From: Faeciplasma sp964650705
GTDB taxonomy: Bacteria > Bacillota > Clostridia > Oscillospirales > Ruminococcaceae
Reading direction: 5' to 3'
DNA: 58,335 nt
Assembly: GCA_964650705.1 (NCBI GenBank)
Contig: CAZYUJ010000011.1
Coordinates: 1-58,335 of the forward strand
Made by a program: the position numbers and the translations under genes. Below are positions 1-6,402 of this stretch, piece after piece; positions within the stretch are counted from its first letter, which is position 1, and each line of letters opens with the position of its first letter. The notes under the pieces are model-generated. The model did not search any database. It saw only the letters and a program-made list of their open reading frames with translations, and had not been told where the DNA came from.

Positions 1-213
1 TGCCGTATGTTCGTTTGTTTCCCAATCCTGTTCGACAGATGCCGTAAAATAGTAAATTTTTTAGAATTACTGTCTTACGAGCACACAGCCGAAGTAGGTG
101 TTTTTTGATGGGTGATCATGTTTCGGGAGAGCGCCTTGCAGCGAGGCGGAGTCGAGCACGCGCAAGCCGGTGCTTGCGGTGTGCGAGGTGCGCCGAGCGG
201 CGGCGGGAGCAGA
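1..213. other. Left-edge intergenic region
   Basis: No convincing gene is seen here. It contains a partial AT-rich hairpin relic (AATAGTAAATT at about 48-58, similar to the hairpin repeated at the right edge) and one copy of the GC-rich dispersed repeat (about 131-206). The short open frames on both strands have no ribosome site and fall over the repeat. Confidence 0.6.
131..206 (+). repeat. GC-rich dispersed repeat, copy A
   Basis: This copy shares GCGAGGC.GAGTCGAGCACGCG and GTGCGAGGTG.GCCGAGCGG with copy F (29849-29917) and the GAG.CGAGC / GCGAGG / GCCGAGCGG core with the other copies. It is rich in inverted repeats and can fold at the RNA or DNA level. It lies just 3' of the last gene of the rnf-like operon. 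Confidence 0.7.
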
Positions 214-1437
214 TCAATTATTGTAATAGATCGTAATATCTTCGCAAGAGTAGCCCGATTCAACAAGAGCATCGACAAGCGAAGCATCAAAATCATCTGA
301 TTCAATAACGGGGATGATGATAAGTCCGTCACCTTCAAGCTTCTGCTCAACAAGGCGGAAAACGGTTTTTATCTTGTGATATTCGCTGAGTCCGGAGAAT
401 GAGACCGCTGTGCCGTCATTTCGGACGATCTTATCACCGATGTTTGAAGAATTGAAGCGAACATAAACCGTCTTTGAATTCAAAAGCTCAGGGTCACTCA
501 AGACTTCGCAATCACCTGCTATGATATCTTTGGCATCCACTGAGACGGCAAAGCTCTTGGCGGCGCCGAGAGTTGTATACATAGAGTTTGCAAATTCACA
601 AAGAGCCATGTATCTGTTGGCGTCTTTGACCGTTGCACCGATATATTCGAGGTCTGTGGATCTGAACGGCGGGAAGATAAGATCATTTGCGATCACTCCC
701 GCAAAGCCTGAGTCAGATATCTCGCCGACAAAGCTGTTAATATAATCCCTTGCACTCAAAGAGAATGCGCTTATCCACGGCTTGCCGCCCTTTGATACAG
801 AGTTATCAAGCCATTTGCTTGAACCATCTGCAAACAAGTAGCAAATGCTTCTGTCGATCCATGAAGCAATGTGATCCGAAAGAGCGGAGATCTCAGCATA
901 GGGCACAAGACCTGATGATGAAATCTTTGAATATATTTCACTAAGCGAAAGAGCGTTTTGTGCGACAGCCTCTGCGCTCTGAGCGAGTTCATTAGCGGTG
1001 GAGTAATATACCATGCCGCCGTTTGCAACCAGTTCGACGCAAATTGCGGTATAATTATTCTCAAGCGCAAATGCGATGGCATCATCAAGAGTTTTTGCAT
1101 AGTCTTCGCTATTGACAAAGGAAACTCGGAGCATGCCGTTTGGTATCACCTCAGGCTCAGGGGGGTCCGTTACGGTCGTATCCTCCTGCTCAGTGGTAGT
1201 GGGAGTTGTGGTTGTGGCTTCGGATCCGCTTACATCCGAAGGATCAGTGACAGACGGAGGATCGTTGTTCACGTTAGTGTTACCCTCCAGCAAAGCGAGA
1301 AGCGGCTCACCAAGCAAGAATCCGACAAAGACAAGTGCGATTATTAAAATTATGAGAAGCAGAGTTTTAAGCACAGGGCTTAGCTGATTCTTTTTGCGAA
1401 AAAGCGGCTTTTTGCGGCTGTTTTTGCGAGTTGACAT
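214..1437 (-). CDS. Membrane-anchored glycosidase-like (DUF4015/GHL-like) protein
   Basis: This 407-residue protein has a short Lys/Arg-rich cytoplasmic start, one membrane helix (about residues 24-45), a Thr/Pro/Asp-rich spacer (about 52-95) and an extracellular domain. The domain has the rhythm of an alpha/beta barrel; GFAGVIANDLIFPPF recalls the GFDEIQFDYIRFP block of putative glycosidases of the DUF4015 type. That family call is from memory of the pattern and is tentative; no catalytic pair is assigned. It starts 15 bases after the rnfA-like stop, so it is probably the last gene of that operon. A cell-surface role near the membrane module is inferred. Confidence 0.6.
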   Translation of the reverse strand: MSTRKNSRKKPLFRKKNQLSPVLKTLLLIILIIALVFVGFLLGEPLLALLEGNTNVNNDPPSVTDPSDVSGSEATTTTPTTTEQEDTTVTDPPEPEVIPNGMLRVSFVNSEDYAKTLDDAIAFALENNYTAICVELVANGGMVYYSTANELAQSAEAVAQNALSLSEIYSKISSSGLVPYAEISALSDHIASWIDRSICYLFADGSSKWLDNSVSKGGKPWISAFSLSARDYINSFVGEISDSGFAGVIANDLIFPPFRSTDLEYIGATVKDANRYMALCEFANSMYTTLGAAKSFAVSVDAKDIIAGDCEVLSDPELLNSKTVYVRFNSSNIGDKIVRNDGTAVSFSGLSEYHKIKTVFRLVEQKLEGDGLIIIPVIESDDFDASLVDALVESGYSCEDITIYYNN

Positions 1438-1452
1438 TTTGGTACTCCTTGA

Positions 1453-2031
1453 TCAATTTTTCGAAATATATGTGAGCATTGCTATGATACCGATATACAG
1501 AACGCTTATCGGGAATCCTCGGAAGGCGGCGGGAACCTCACTCGAAGTGAGCTTTTTATAGTTGATGGATAAAAGATATGTTGCAAGCATGAATCCGACA
1601 CCGATAGAAAGTGCGAATAAAATGCGGTCAAGAAGTGTCCCTGCATTAAGGGAATTCATAAATATACAACCAAGCGTTGCACAGTTAAACGCAGAAAGGT
1701 GAACATAGCGCTTGAGAGAATTGAACCATTTTCTTGCGGCGAACCAGATCACCAAAAGTGACAGGATGTATACAATGCCTATCGCAAGAACCGAGAATAT
1801 CGGCATCACGGTCTCGCCCCAAGCCGTATCCTTGACCAAAAGCTCAACAAGATAGATAAGCACGCTTGCAAGCACGGAAAACTCCGTTATGAAGAAGCCG
1901 AACGATAAAAGCTGTTTCGGTTTTTTAGCGCATTCAAGCAAGGTGCTGGTTCCGACAGCGTATGTAAAGATCACGTTATCAAGTGTGACGGATGCGAGCG
2001 CCGCCATCAGTATCTCAAGAAATGCTGTCAT
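1453..2031 (-). CDS. rnfA: RnfA/NqrE-like membrane subunit
   Basis: This 192-residue, six-helix protein is typical in length for RnfA. The C-terminal block VPAAFRGFPISVLYIG and the NCATLG motif (Cys117) are diagnostic. In RnfA and NqrE one Cys near residue 26 and one near 117-120 help bind a [2Fe-2S] cluster in the membrane. Here the N-terminal LGICPFLGVSKK-type block reads VGTSTLLECAKK without gaps, so the ligand position is Ser29, with a Cys five residues later (Cys34). ATG at 2031 follows AAAGGGG at 6-7 bases and overlaps the end of rnfE, implying coupled translation. Classical Rnf is a sodium- or proton-pumping ferredoxin:NAD oxidoreductase; whether this version transfers electrons is doubtful. 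Confidence 0.85.
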   Translation of the reverse strand: MTAFLEILMAALASVTLDNVIFTYAVGTSTLLECAKKPKQLLSFGFFITEFSVLASVLIYLVELLVKDTAWGETVMPIFSVLAIGIVYILSLLVIWFAARKWFNSLKRYVHLSAFNCATLGCIFMNSLNAGTLLDRILFALSIGVGFMLATYLLSINYKKLTSSEVPAAFRGFPISVLYIGIIAMLTYISKN

Positions 2032-2644
2032 CACGAGTCCCCTTTCTTATGGCGAACGAAACAACACCGCGATATAAAGCGCTGACAAGTGCAAGCAGGA
2101 TGAAGCCGCCGTATAGAGTGGTGAAGGTCGGGAAGGTCAAGGGAAGTATCTTGAAGCCCAAGAAGGTTCCGTTGACCAAAATGCTGCGCAAGGTTCCGAA
2201 CATGATTATCGAAACGGCATAGCCCAAAACATAGAAGCCAGCAAGGACAAGCATATATGAACGCTTGCGGCGATAGAACTTCGTTTCGGTTTTCGAGGTG
2301 ATAAGCGAGTTTGTTATGAGCAAAGGAGCGTATATGCCCAACCCCTCGAACTGAATGGGCATTATTTCGAGCATGAGCATTTTAACGAGTACATACACGA
2401 CGGATGCCACGAGAGTATATAATATAATACGAACGGTATATACGATTTTTGAGGGCACAAAGGAGCAAAGAGCGACAGTTATGTACGTTACAAGGCAAAA
2501 AACGATGGACAGCGCGAGTGCTGACATGAAATCGGTGGCAGCGGCAACAGCCGGTGCTATTATTATACCACTGGATAGGAGGGCGTTTCCTGTCAAAAAG
2601 CCTTCCTTCTGTGCAGTAGAAATTCGAAGGGTCTTATCATTCAT
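2015..2644 (-). CDS. rnfE: RnfE/NqrD-like membrane subunit
   Basis: This 209-residue multi-helix protein aligns with RnfE/NqrD: N-x-L block at residues 20-35, LGIYAPLLITN at 102-112 and a FPTFTTLYGG helix near the end. The two cluster-binding cysteines of the family (LGLCP and VVNC) are replaced: the first block reads IIIAPA (Ala30) and the second reads ITNS (Ser113). ATG at 2644 overlaps the rnfD stop by eight bases and follows AAGGAGGG at a good distance; the longer frame upstream is only overlap with rnfD. It forms the middle of the D-E-A gene string. Confidence 0.83.
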   Translation of the reverse strand: MNDKTLRISTAQKEGFLTGNALLSSGIIIAPAVAAATDFMSALALSIVFCLVTYITVALCSFVPSKIVYTVRIILYTLVASVVYVLVKMLMLEIMPIQFEGLGIYAPLLITNSLITSKTETKFYRRKRSYMLVLAGFYVLGYAVSIIMFGTLRSILVNGTFLGFKILPLTFPTFTTLYGGFILLALVSALYRGVVSFAIRKGTRDDSIS

Positions 2645-3695
2645 CGGTCGAACCCTCCTTATCGTCATTATTGCTTGCAGACTGTTCACAGACAGCTAAT
2701 CGCTTTTGCTTATAGCTTTCGTGTGCCAATGCGATCCTTTTGTTGATGCGATTGAAAAGCTTGATAAGATATACGCTTAAGCGATCGAACTCCGAAGAGA
2801 AGATGCAGGCGATTATCAGCGAGAAAACAGCGCCGTTTTCAATAACGGTGAAGCGTCGGAAAACAAACGCCATCACGGCGATGACCATGCCGTAAAGGAA
2901 ACGTGCAAGCTCCTGCTTGGGGGCGATGCGGTGATCACACGCCATGAAAACAAGCGTGAACATATATGCGCCTGTTACGAACGAATAGCATACAGCTTCG
3001 ACTCCGCTCGCATTTTCAGGGAAGATGACAAACAGCAAAACGTTTGCTGCTACCCCTGTGAAGAAAACGGTTTTCGAAATATCTCCAAAGAAATAGAGAG
3101 CAATGGCACATATAAGGATTATCAGGATGCTGGAGGTACCCATAGGCCCCGTGAGCTTGCCCCAAAGCATATCAAGGAGCGAGAAGGTTCCCGATACGCC
3201 GTTGTCAAAATTATATGTAAAGGAATGGGATAACGTGTCGCTGACGTTGGAGGCGAGCGAAACATTGCCAAAGGGCACCGGTGTGGGATAGCGCATTATG
3301 GCGTTTTGCCAATTGAATGAGCAAAAGGCATATGCTATCGCAACGGGATGGAAGATGAGGTTTTTATTGCCGCCGAAGGCATACTTTCCGACGACCACCA
3401 TGAACATTGCCGAGAATATCATTATGGGATACGGAACGGATGCCGGCATCAAAAGAGCAAGCAAAAGACCGTCCATAACAGGAGACTGGTCTGACCAATC
3501 GAACTTGCGCTTCATGACCGAACAGCATATATAATCTGTTATGATCGAAACGGCAACAGAAACAGCGGTCACGATGAAAGCTCGCAGACCGTAATAATAA
3601 TATGCCATAAAGTCGATAGTCAGCAAAAATGCGGCGATTCGTGCAAACTTAAACTTATCGGATTTTTCAATTACATTTGAAGTGCTGATTGCAAT
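2637..3695 (-). CDS. rnfD: RnfD/NqrB-like membrane subunit, probable AUU start
   Basis: The protein shows the RnfD pattern: YYYYGLRAF helix, VMDGLLLALLMPASVP, GKYAFGG..NLIFHPVA and LLDMLWGKLTGPMGTSS. In RnfD a Thr of an S/T-G-A-T motif between the WP-type block and the LLD..LG block carries covalent FMN; here that stretch is short and reads DNGVSGTFSLLD, with no GAT. The conventional TTG (3626) would cut off the usual N-terminal segment and has no ribosome site. The frame is open upstream to 3704, and an ATT at 3695 sits five bases after AAAGGA; with it the protein is 352 residues, normal for RnfD. No rnfC or rnfG lies upstream: the next gene on this strand is rpe. Confidence 0.8.
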   Translation of the reverse strand: MAISTSNVIEKSDKFKFARIAAFLLTIDFMAYYYYGLRAFIVTAVSVAVSIITDYICCSVMKRKFDWSDQSPVMDGLLLALLMPASVPYPIMIFSAMFMVVVGKYAFGGNKNLIFHPVAIAYAFCSFNWQNAIMRYPTPVPFGNVSLASNVSDTLSHSFTYNFDNGVSGTFSLLDMLWGKLTGPMGTSSILIILICAIALYFFGDISKTVFFTGVAANVLLFVIFPENASGVEAVCYSFVTGAYMFTLVFMACDHRIAPKQELARFLYGMVIAVMAFVFRRFTVIENGAVFSLIIACIFSSEFDRLSVYLIKLFNRINKRIALAHESYKQKRLAVCEQSASNNDDKEGSTDE

Positions 3696-3728
3696 TACCG
3701 TCCTTTAAAAATAACTTATGAGGTGCAT

Positions 3729-4073
3729 ATGAAAAAAGCGTTGGAAGCAGGAAGTGAAAAAAAGCGCGTTATAAAGGCATATCCTGCGAGAGTGACGCTT
3801 ATGTGTGCACAATCAAGGATAACCGATTCGAAACGGCTTGCGGCTTCGCTTTTGAAGCATCACCGCGAAGGAATAATCTCGAGCAGACTTATTGAGCACA
3901 AAAGGTATTATTTAAGCTTGCTCGTCAAAACATCGCTCGCGCCGAATATGCTTCCCGATATTTGTGAAAACAGCGACAAGGTCTATATCGGGAAAGATTA
4001 TGAAGCGATATTTTCAGAGCACGGAAGGGTTATGATCCCCTGTTCCGCTATTGAGGTGTTATGCCAAAAGTGA
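3729..4073 (+). CDS. Small protein of unknown function
   Basis: I do not recognise this protein. The frame starts at ATG 3729 (GAGGT five bases before; a GTG at 3723 is less likely) and codes for 114 basic residues with no membrane helix or signal peptide. It lies on the opposite strand in the gap between rpe and the rnfD-like gene and overlaps the 3' end of rpe by 15 bases. The N-terminal half is helical and rich in Lys, Arg and Leu; the end (VYIGKDYEAIFSEHGRVMIP) looks like a beta-rich segment. Coding status rests on the ribosome site and the open length. Confidence 0.5.
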   Translation: MKKALEAGSEKKRVIKAYPARVTLMCAQSRITDSKRLAASLLKHHREGIISSRLIEHKRYYLSLLVKTSLAPNMLPDICENSDKVYIGKDYEAIFSEHGRVMIPCSAIEVLCQK

Positions 4074-4706
4074 AGCGATCGCGGCATCAAAATCCTTCGC
4101 TTTGAAAAGATAGGAGCCGGAGACCAAGACATTTGCGCCGGCTTGCTTCACAAGCGGAGCAGTTGTGCCGTCGATTCCGCCGTCAACCTCGATGTCAAGA
4201 TCCAAAGAAAGCTCGTTTGCTTTTGCACGGACTTTTGCGATCTTGTCAAGCATATCGCTCATAAAGCTCTGTCCGCCGAAGCCGGGCTCAACGGTCATTA
4301 CAAGCACCATGTCGATATCGGAAATATAGGGAAAGACTGCCTCGGCAGAGGTGTCGGGTTTTAGAGAAATGCCGACCTTGCAGCCACACTCACGGATCTT
4401 TTTGATCACGGCAGCAGTGTCGCCCTCAGCTTCGAGATGGAACGTGATCATATCGGCGCCTGCATTTGCAAAAGCATCGACATAGTCCAAAGGATGAGAG
4501 ATCATAAGATGAACGTCATATGGCTTGTCTGTACATTTTTTCAGTGATCTCAGCACAGGCACACCGTAGCTGATATTCGGGACGAAGTGGCCGTCCATAA
4601 CGTCGAAGTGGATCATATCACAGCCGTGAGAAACGGCACGGTCTATTTCGCTTCCCAAGCAAGCAAAATCTGCGCTAAGGATGGAAGCACTGATCCGGGT
4701 TTTCAT
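4059..4706 (-). CDS. rpe: Ribulose-phosphate 3-epimerase
   Basis: This 215-residue TIM-barrel enzyme interconverts D-ribulose 5-phosphate and D-xylulose 5-phosphate in the pentose phosphate pathway. Family marks are SASILSADF at the N-terminus, HFDVMDGHFVPNISYG (metal and catalytic Asp), HLMI, MTVEPGFGGQ and EVDGGID. The start is ATG at 4706 after TAAGGAGG; the upstream in-frame extension is non-coding leader that contains the promoter. It is transcribed alone from a consensus promoter and is followed by the oppositely oriented small gene. Confidence 0.96.
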   Translation of the reverse strand: MKTRISASILSADFACLGSEIDRAVSHGCDMIHFDVMDGHFVPNISYGVPVLRSLKKCTDKPYDVHLMISHPLDYVDAFANAGADMITFHLEAEGDTAAVIKKIRECGCKVGISLKPDTSAEAVFPYISDIDMVLVMTVEPGFGGQSFMSDMLDKIAKVRAKANELSLDLDIEVDGGIDGTTAPLVKQAGANVLVSGSYLFKAKDFDAAIASLLA

Positions 4707-4752
4707 ATATAAAACCTCCTTAAGAGATAAATGTGCAAACTTATTCAAAATA

Positions 4753-4781
4753 AGTATACTACTACTTTTGAATATTGTCAA
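4753..4781 (-). promoter_or_regulatory. SigmaA-type promoter of rpe
   Basis: TTGACA (4781-4776), 17-base spacer, TATACT (4758-4753), about 45 bases upstream of the rpe start. Confidence 0.85.
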
Positions 4782-4978
4782 ACTGCGGGATAAACAAATT
4801 AGCACAGAAATTTGCTCCGAAAACCTTTAAAATCGCCAAAACGCCGCCAAAGTATCCCTCAGCGGCGTGTGTATATGAAAGCGGAGCCCGTCTTGATGCT
4901 CTCCCCCGAAGCAACAAGCAAGAGTTTGTACCGCTAAGATATACTATGAAACGCAACGGATATTTGCTACAAAAGAAA

Positions 4979-5003
4979 AGGAGCGGCAACTAAGACCGCT
5001 CCT
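4979..5003 (-). terminator. Intrinsic terminator of the tiny-ORF transcript
   Basis: AGGAGCGG and CCGCTCCT form an 8-bp stem with a 9-base loop; on the minus strand it is followed by TTTTCTTTTG. It closes the transcript that starts near 5533. A weaker plus-strand U run makes partial bidirectional function possible. Confidence 0.75.
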
Positions 5004-5021
5004 TGTTATTTATCAACCGAA

Positions 5022-5054
5022 TTATCGGGGGGCTGAACTGTTCTTTGGACTCAC
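5022..5054 (-). CDS. Tiny ORF g: MSPKNSSAPR
   Basis: GTG start at 5054, 10 codons plus stop. It begins GTGAGTCC like two other second-position mini-ORFs and shares the S-P-K-x-S-S pattern with tiny ORF e using different codons. It follows the stop of tiny ORF f by 14 bases, suggesting translational coupling. Expression is unproven. Confidence 0.35.
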   Translation of the reverse strand: MSPKNSSAPR

Positions 5055-5068
5055 CCTTTCGTTTTGTC

Positions 5069-5098
5069 TTAAAGAATTTCGATTTTGTACAGTTTCAA
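5069..5098 (-). CDS. Tiny ORF f: MKLYKIEIL
   Basis: TTG start at 5098 preceded by AGGGGATGGTTTCT, 9 codons plus stop. The ribosome site, spacer and M-K opening match those of the other first-position mini-ORFs of the array. Confidence 0.35.
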   Translation of the reverse strand: MKLYKIEIL

Positions 5099-5169
5099 AG
5101 AAACCATCCCCTATTTATTTTAGAAAACGTCAAATCTGGTTGGCGTTTGTTTATCTATCTTAATGCCCA

Positions 5170-5202
5170 TTAATGGCAACTCGAGAACTTTTTCGGACTC
5201 AC
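5170..5202 (-). CDS. Tiny ORF e: MSPKKFSSCH
   Basis: GTG start at 5202, 10 codons plus stop, 16 bases after the stop of tiny ORF d. A different frame from TTG 5179 could give 19 codons to 5120 but lacks a nearby ribosome site. Confidence 0.33.
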   Translation of the reverse strand: MSPKKFSSCH

Positions 5203-5218
5203 ACCTTTCAACGCGATT

Positions 5219-5245
5219 TTAAATATCAGGTCTTATTACCTTCAA
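5219..5245 (-). CDS. Tiny ORF d: MKVIRPDI
   Basis: TTG start at 5245 with AGGAGATGATTCTC in front, 8 codons plus stop. Same leader pattern as tiny ORFs a, b and f. Confidence 0.35.
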   Translation of the reverse strand: MKVIRPDI

Positions 5246-5312
5246 GAGAATCATCTCCTATATGTTATCCGTTTGATGTTTGTCTTGTAACAAATTTTCT
5301 TGAGTTCAAAAC

Positions 5313-5333
5313 TTAAGCAATTGCGGGACTCAC
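5313..5333 (-). CDS. Tiny ORF c: MSPAIA
   Basis: GTG start at 5333, 6 codons plus stop, 10 bases after the stop of tiny ORF b. It shares the GTGAGTCC opening. An overlapping TTG frame (MLKF) is an alternative reading. Confidence 0.3.
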   Translation of the reverse strand: MSPAIA

Positions 5334-5343
5334 CTCTTTCGGT

Positions 5344-5382
5344 TTATTTTGAATGTCCTGTTCCGCTGCGTGCAAGTTTCAT
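5344..5382 (-). CDS. Tiny ORF b: MKLARSGTGHSK
   Basis: ATG start at 5382, preceded by TGGAGCTGGTTATC (GGAG nine bases before the start), 12 codons plus stop. It is the longest member of the first-position set. Confidence 0.38.
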   Translation of the reverse strand: MKLARSGTGHSK

Positions 5383-5464
5383 GATAACCAGCTCCAATTA
5401 AATTAGATTTTATTTGCCGTTTTGAATGAAGCTATTAGTCGTTAGGCTTTAACCTATACGCCTT

Positions 5465-5476
5465 TCAGTTTCTCAT
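5465..5476 (-). CDS. Tiny ORF a: MRN
   Basis: ATG at 5476 with AGGAGAGGGTTCCG in front, then two codons and TGA. This first unit has the conserved ribosome-site pattern but a degenerate second element (AAAGGCGTATAGG) with no GTG. Confidence 0.3.
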   Translation of the reverse strand: MRN

Positions 5477-5538
5477 CGGAACCCTCTCCTTTAGATTTGG
5501 TTTCTTACTTTTCTTTTTTCTCTCTTTTCTGTGATTTA

Positions 5539-5567
5539 AATATAGCATACTTTTTGTGCATTGTCAA
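5539..5567 (-). promoter_or_regulatory. SigmaA-type promoter of the tiny-ORF transcript
   Basis: TTGACA (5567-5562), 17-base spacer, TATATT (5544-5539). It is divergent from the DUF1292 promoter; about 58 bases separate the two -35 boxes. Confidence 0.85.
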
Positions 5568-5625
5568 CAGTTTTTTTAAACTTTTTTCAAAAAATTTATT
5601 TAATAATATGTTTACACTTTAGTGG

Positions 5626-5654
5626 TTGACTTTAAGATCAAGATAATATATAAT
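5626..5654 (+). promoter_or_regulatory. SigmaA-type promoter of the DUF1292 gene
   Basis: TTGACT (5626-5631), 17-base spacer, TATAAT (5649-5654). Confidence 0.85.
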
Positions 5655-5707
5655 GAAAGTGTTGGCGGCATCAAGGACATGCCGCTTTATAGATTGGAGA
5701 ATTAACT

Positions 5708-6055
5708 ATGGACGAATATAACTACATTCCCGAACTTTATACACTTTGCGACGAAGAGGGCAAGGAGCAGACCTTTGAAATGCTCGACTCGCTCGTTATT
5801 GACGATGAGAAGTATTTCGCGATGGTCCCCTATTATGAAAACCCCGATGATCTCATCAACGACAGCGGCGAGCTTGTTATCCTCAAGTCTGATTATGTTG
5901 ACGGCGAAGAGCTTCTAGTCACCATTGACGATGACGACGAATTCGAACGCATCGGCACCATCTTCCTTCAGCGTTTGGAAGAGATGTTTGACGGCGAAGA
6001 AGATGAATGCGACTGTGATGACGACGGTTGCGATTGTTGCCATCATCATTCATAA
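5708..6055 (+). CDS. DUF1292 family protein with Cys/His-rich tail
   Basis: This acidic 115-residue protein has the DUF1292 core: LYTLCDEEGKEQTFEMLDSL, YFAMVPYYE, ELVILK and a DDDEFERI segment. DUF1292 proteins (YrzB in Bacillus) are commonly found beside ruvX, and ruvX is the next gene here, though convergent. The function of the family is not known. The last 18 residues (ECDCDDDGCDCCHHHS) are a Cys/His cluster beyond the usual domain end and could bind metal; that is inference. The start is ATG with GGAGA nine bases before it. Confidence 0.9.
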   Translation: MDEYNYIPELYTLCDEEGKEQTFEMLDSLVIDDEKYFAMVPYYENPDDLINDSGELVILKSDYVDGEELLVTIDDDDEFERIGTIFLQRLEEMFDGEEDECDCDDDGCDCCHHHS

Positions 6056-6375
6056 AAAGCCAAAGAGCGCATAGAATAACAATAAGATTCTGCCTTGTGC
6101 GACCAAGCATGGATTTATAATCCAACACATATTAAAAGGGATTCGTACTCCGAGGACGGATTGCAGACCTCCCGCCAAAAGCGGACGAAGGGAGCGTGAA
6201 AGACTTGGGACGTTTTACCCACCCTGCATTCGTGCGGGTTTTATGTTCCATGCGACGGCAAGGCGGAGTTTTTGTTTTAAAGAGAAAGCAGCGAGCCGTG
6301 GAACGGCGCCGCACGGCAAGTGCGAGTGCCGTTTCGTGGCGAGCGGAGTTTGGCAGCGATACGAATAAACAGAAA
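6056..6375. other. Gene-poor convergent region
   Basis: No gene is supported. It holds an imperfect hairpin followed by a short T run (about 6221-6244), possibly the DUF1292 terminator, and a GC-rich dispersed repeat copy at 6288-6350. Confidence 0.55.
6288..6350 (+). repeat. GC-rich dispersed repeat, copy B (diverged)
   Basis: Contains GCAGCGAGCCG, GGCGCCG, GTGCGAGTGCCG and GGCGAGCGGAG in the order seen in the other copies, closest to copy G near 31.2 kb (both carry GCCG/CGG-TTTCGTG). More diverged than copies C, D and H. Confidence 0.55.
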
Positions 6376-6397
6376 GCCCGACATTTTCATGTCGGGC
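6376..6397. terminator. Convergent intrinsic terminator
   Basis: A 9-bp perfect stem (GCCCGACAT / ATGTCGGGC) with a TTTC loop lies between DUF1292 (plus) and ruvX (minus); a T run follows on the plus strand. Confidence 0.8.
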
Positions 6398-6402
6398 AAT
6401 TT

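Larger units (their letters stand above)
4979..5533 (-). ncRNA. Free-standing transcript carrying an array of tiny ORFs
   Basis: About 555 bases lie between a consensus minus-strand promoter and an intrinsic terminator, with no ORF over 20 codons but at least seven very short ones. Four leaders share a GG[AG]G-x-TGGTTxTC pattern ending in ATG or TTG followed by a Lys or Arg codon. Three of these mini-ORFs are followed 10-16 bases after their stop by [A]AAAG...GTGAGTCC, which opens a second mini-ORF. Units repeat every 94-147 bases. I know no named RNA or gene family with this layout; it may be a peptide array, a leader-like regulator or a ribosome-binding decoy RNA. Confidence 0.6.

Noticed and set aside
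4775..4993. Short plus- and minus-strand open frames between rpe and the tiny-ORF array
   Set aside because: They overlap the rpe promoter and the array terminator and have no ribosome site.
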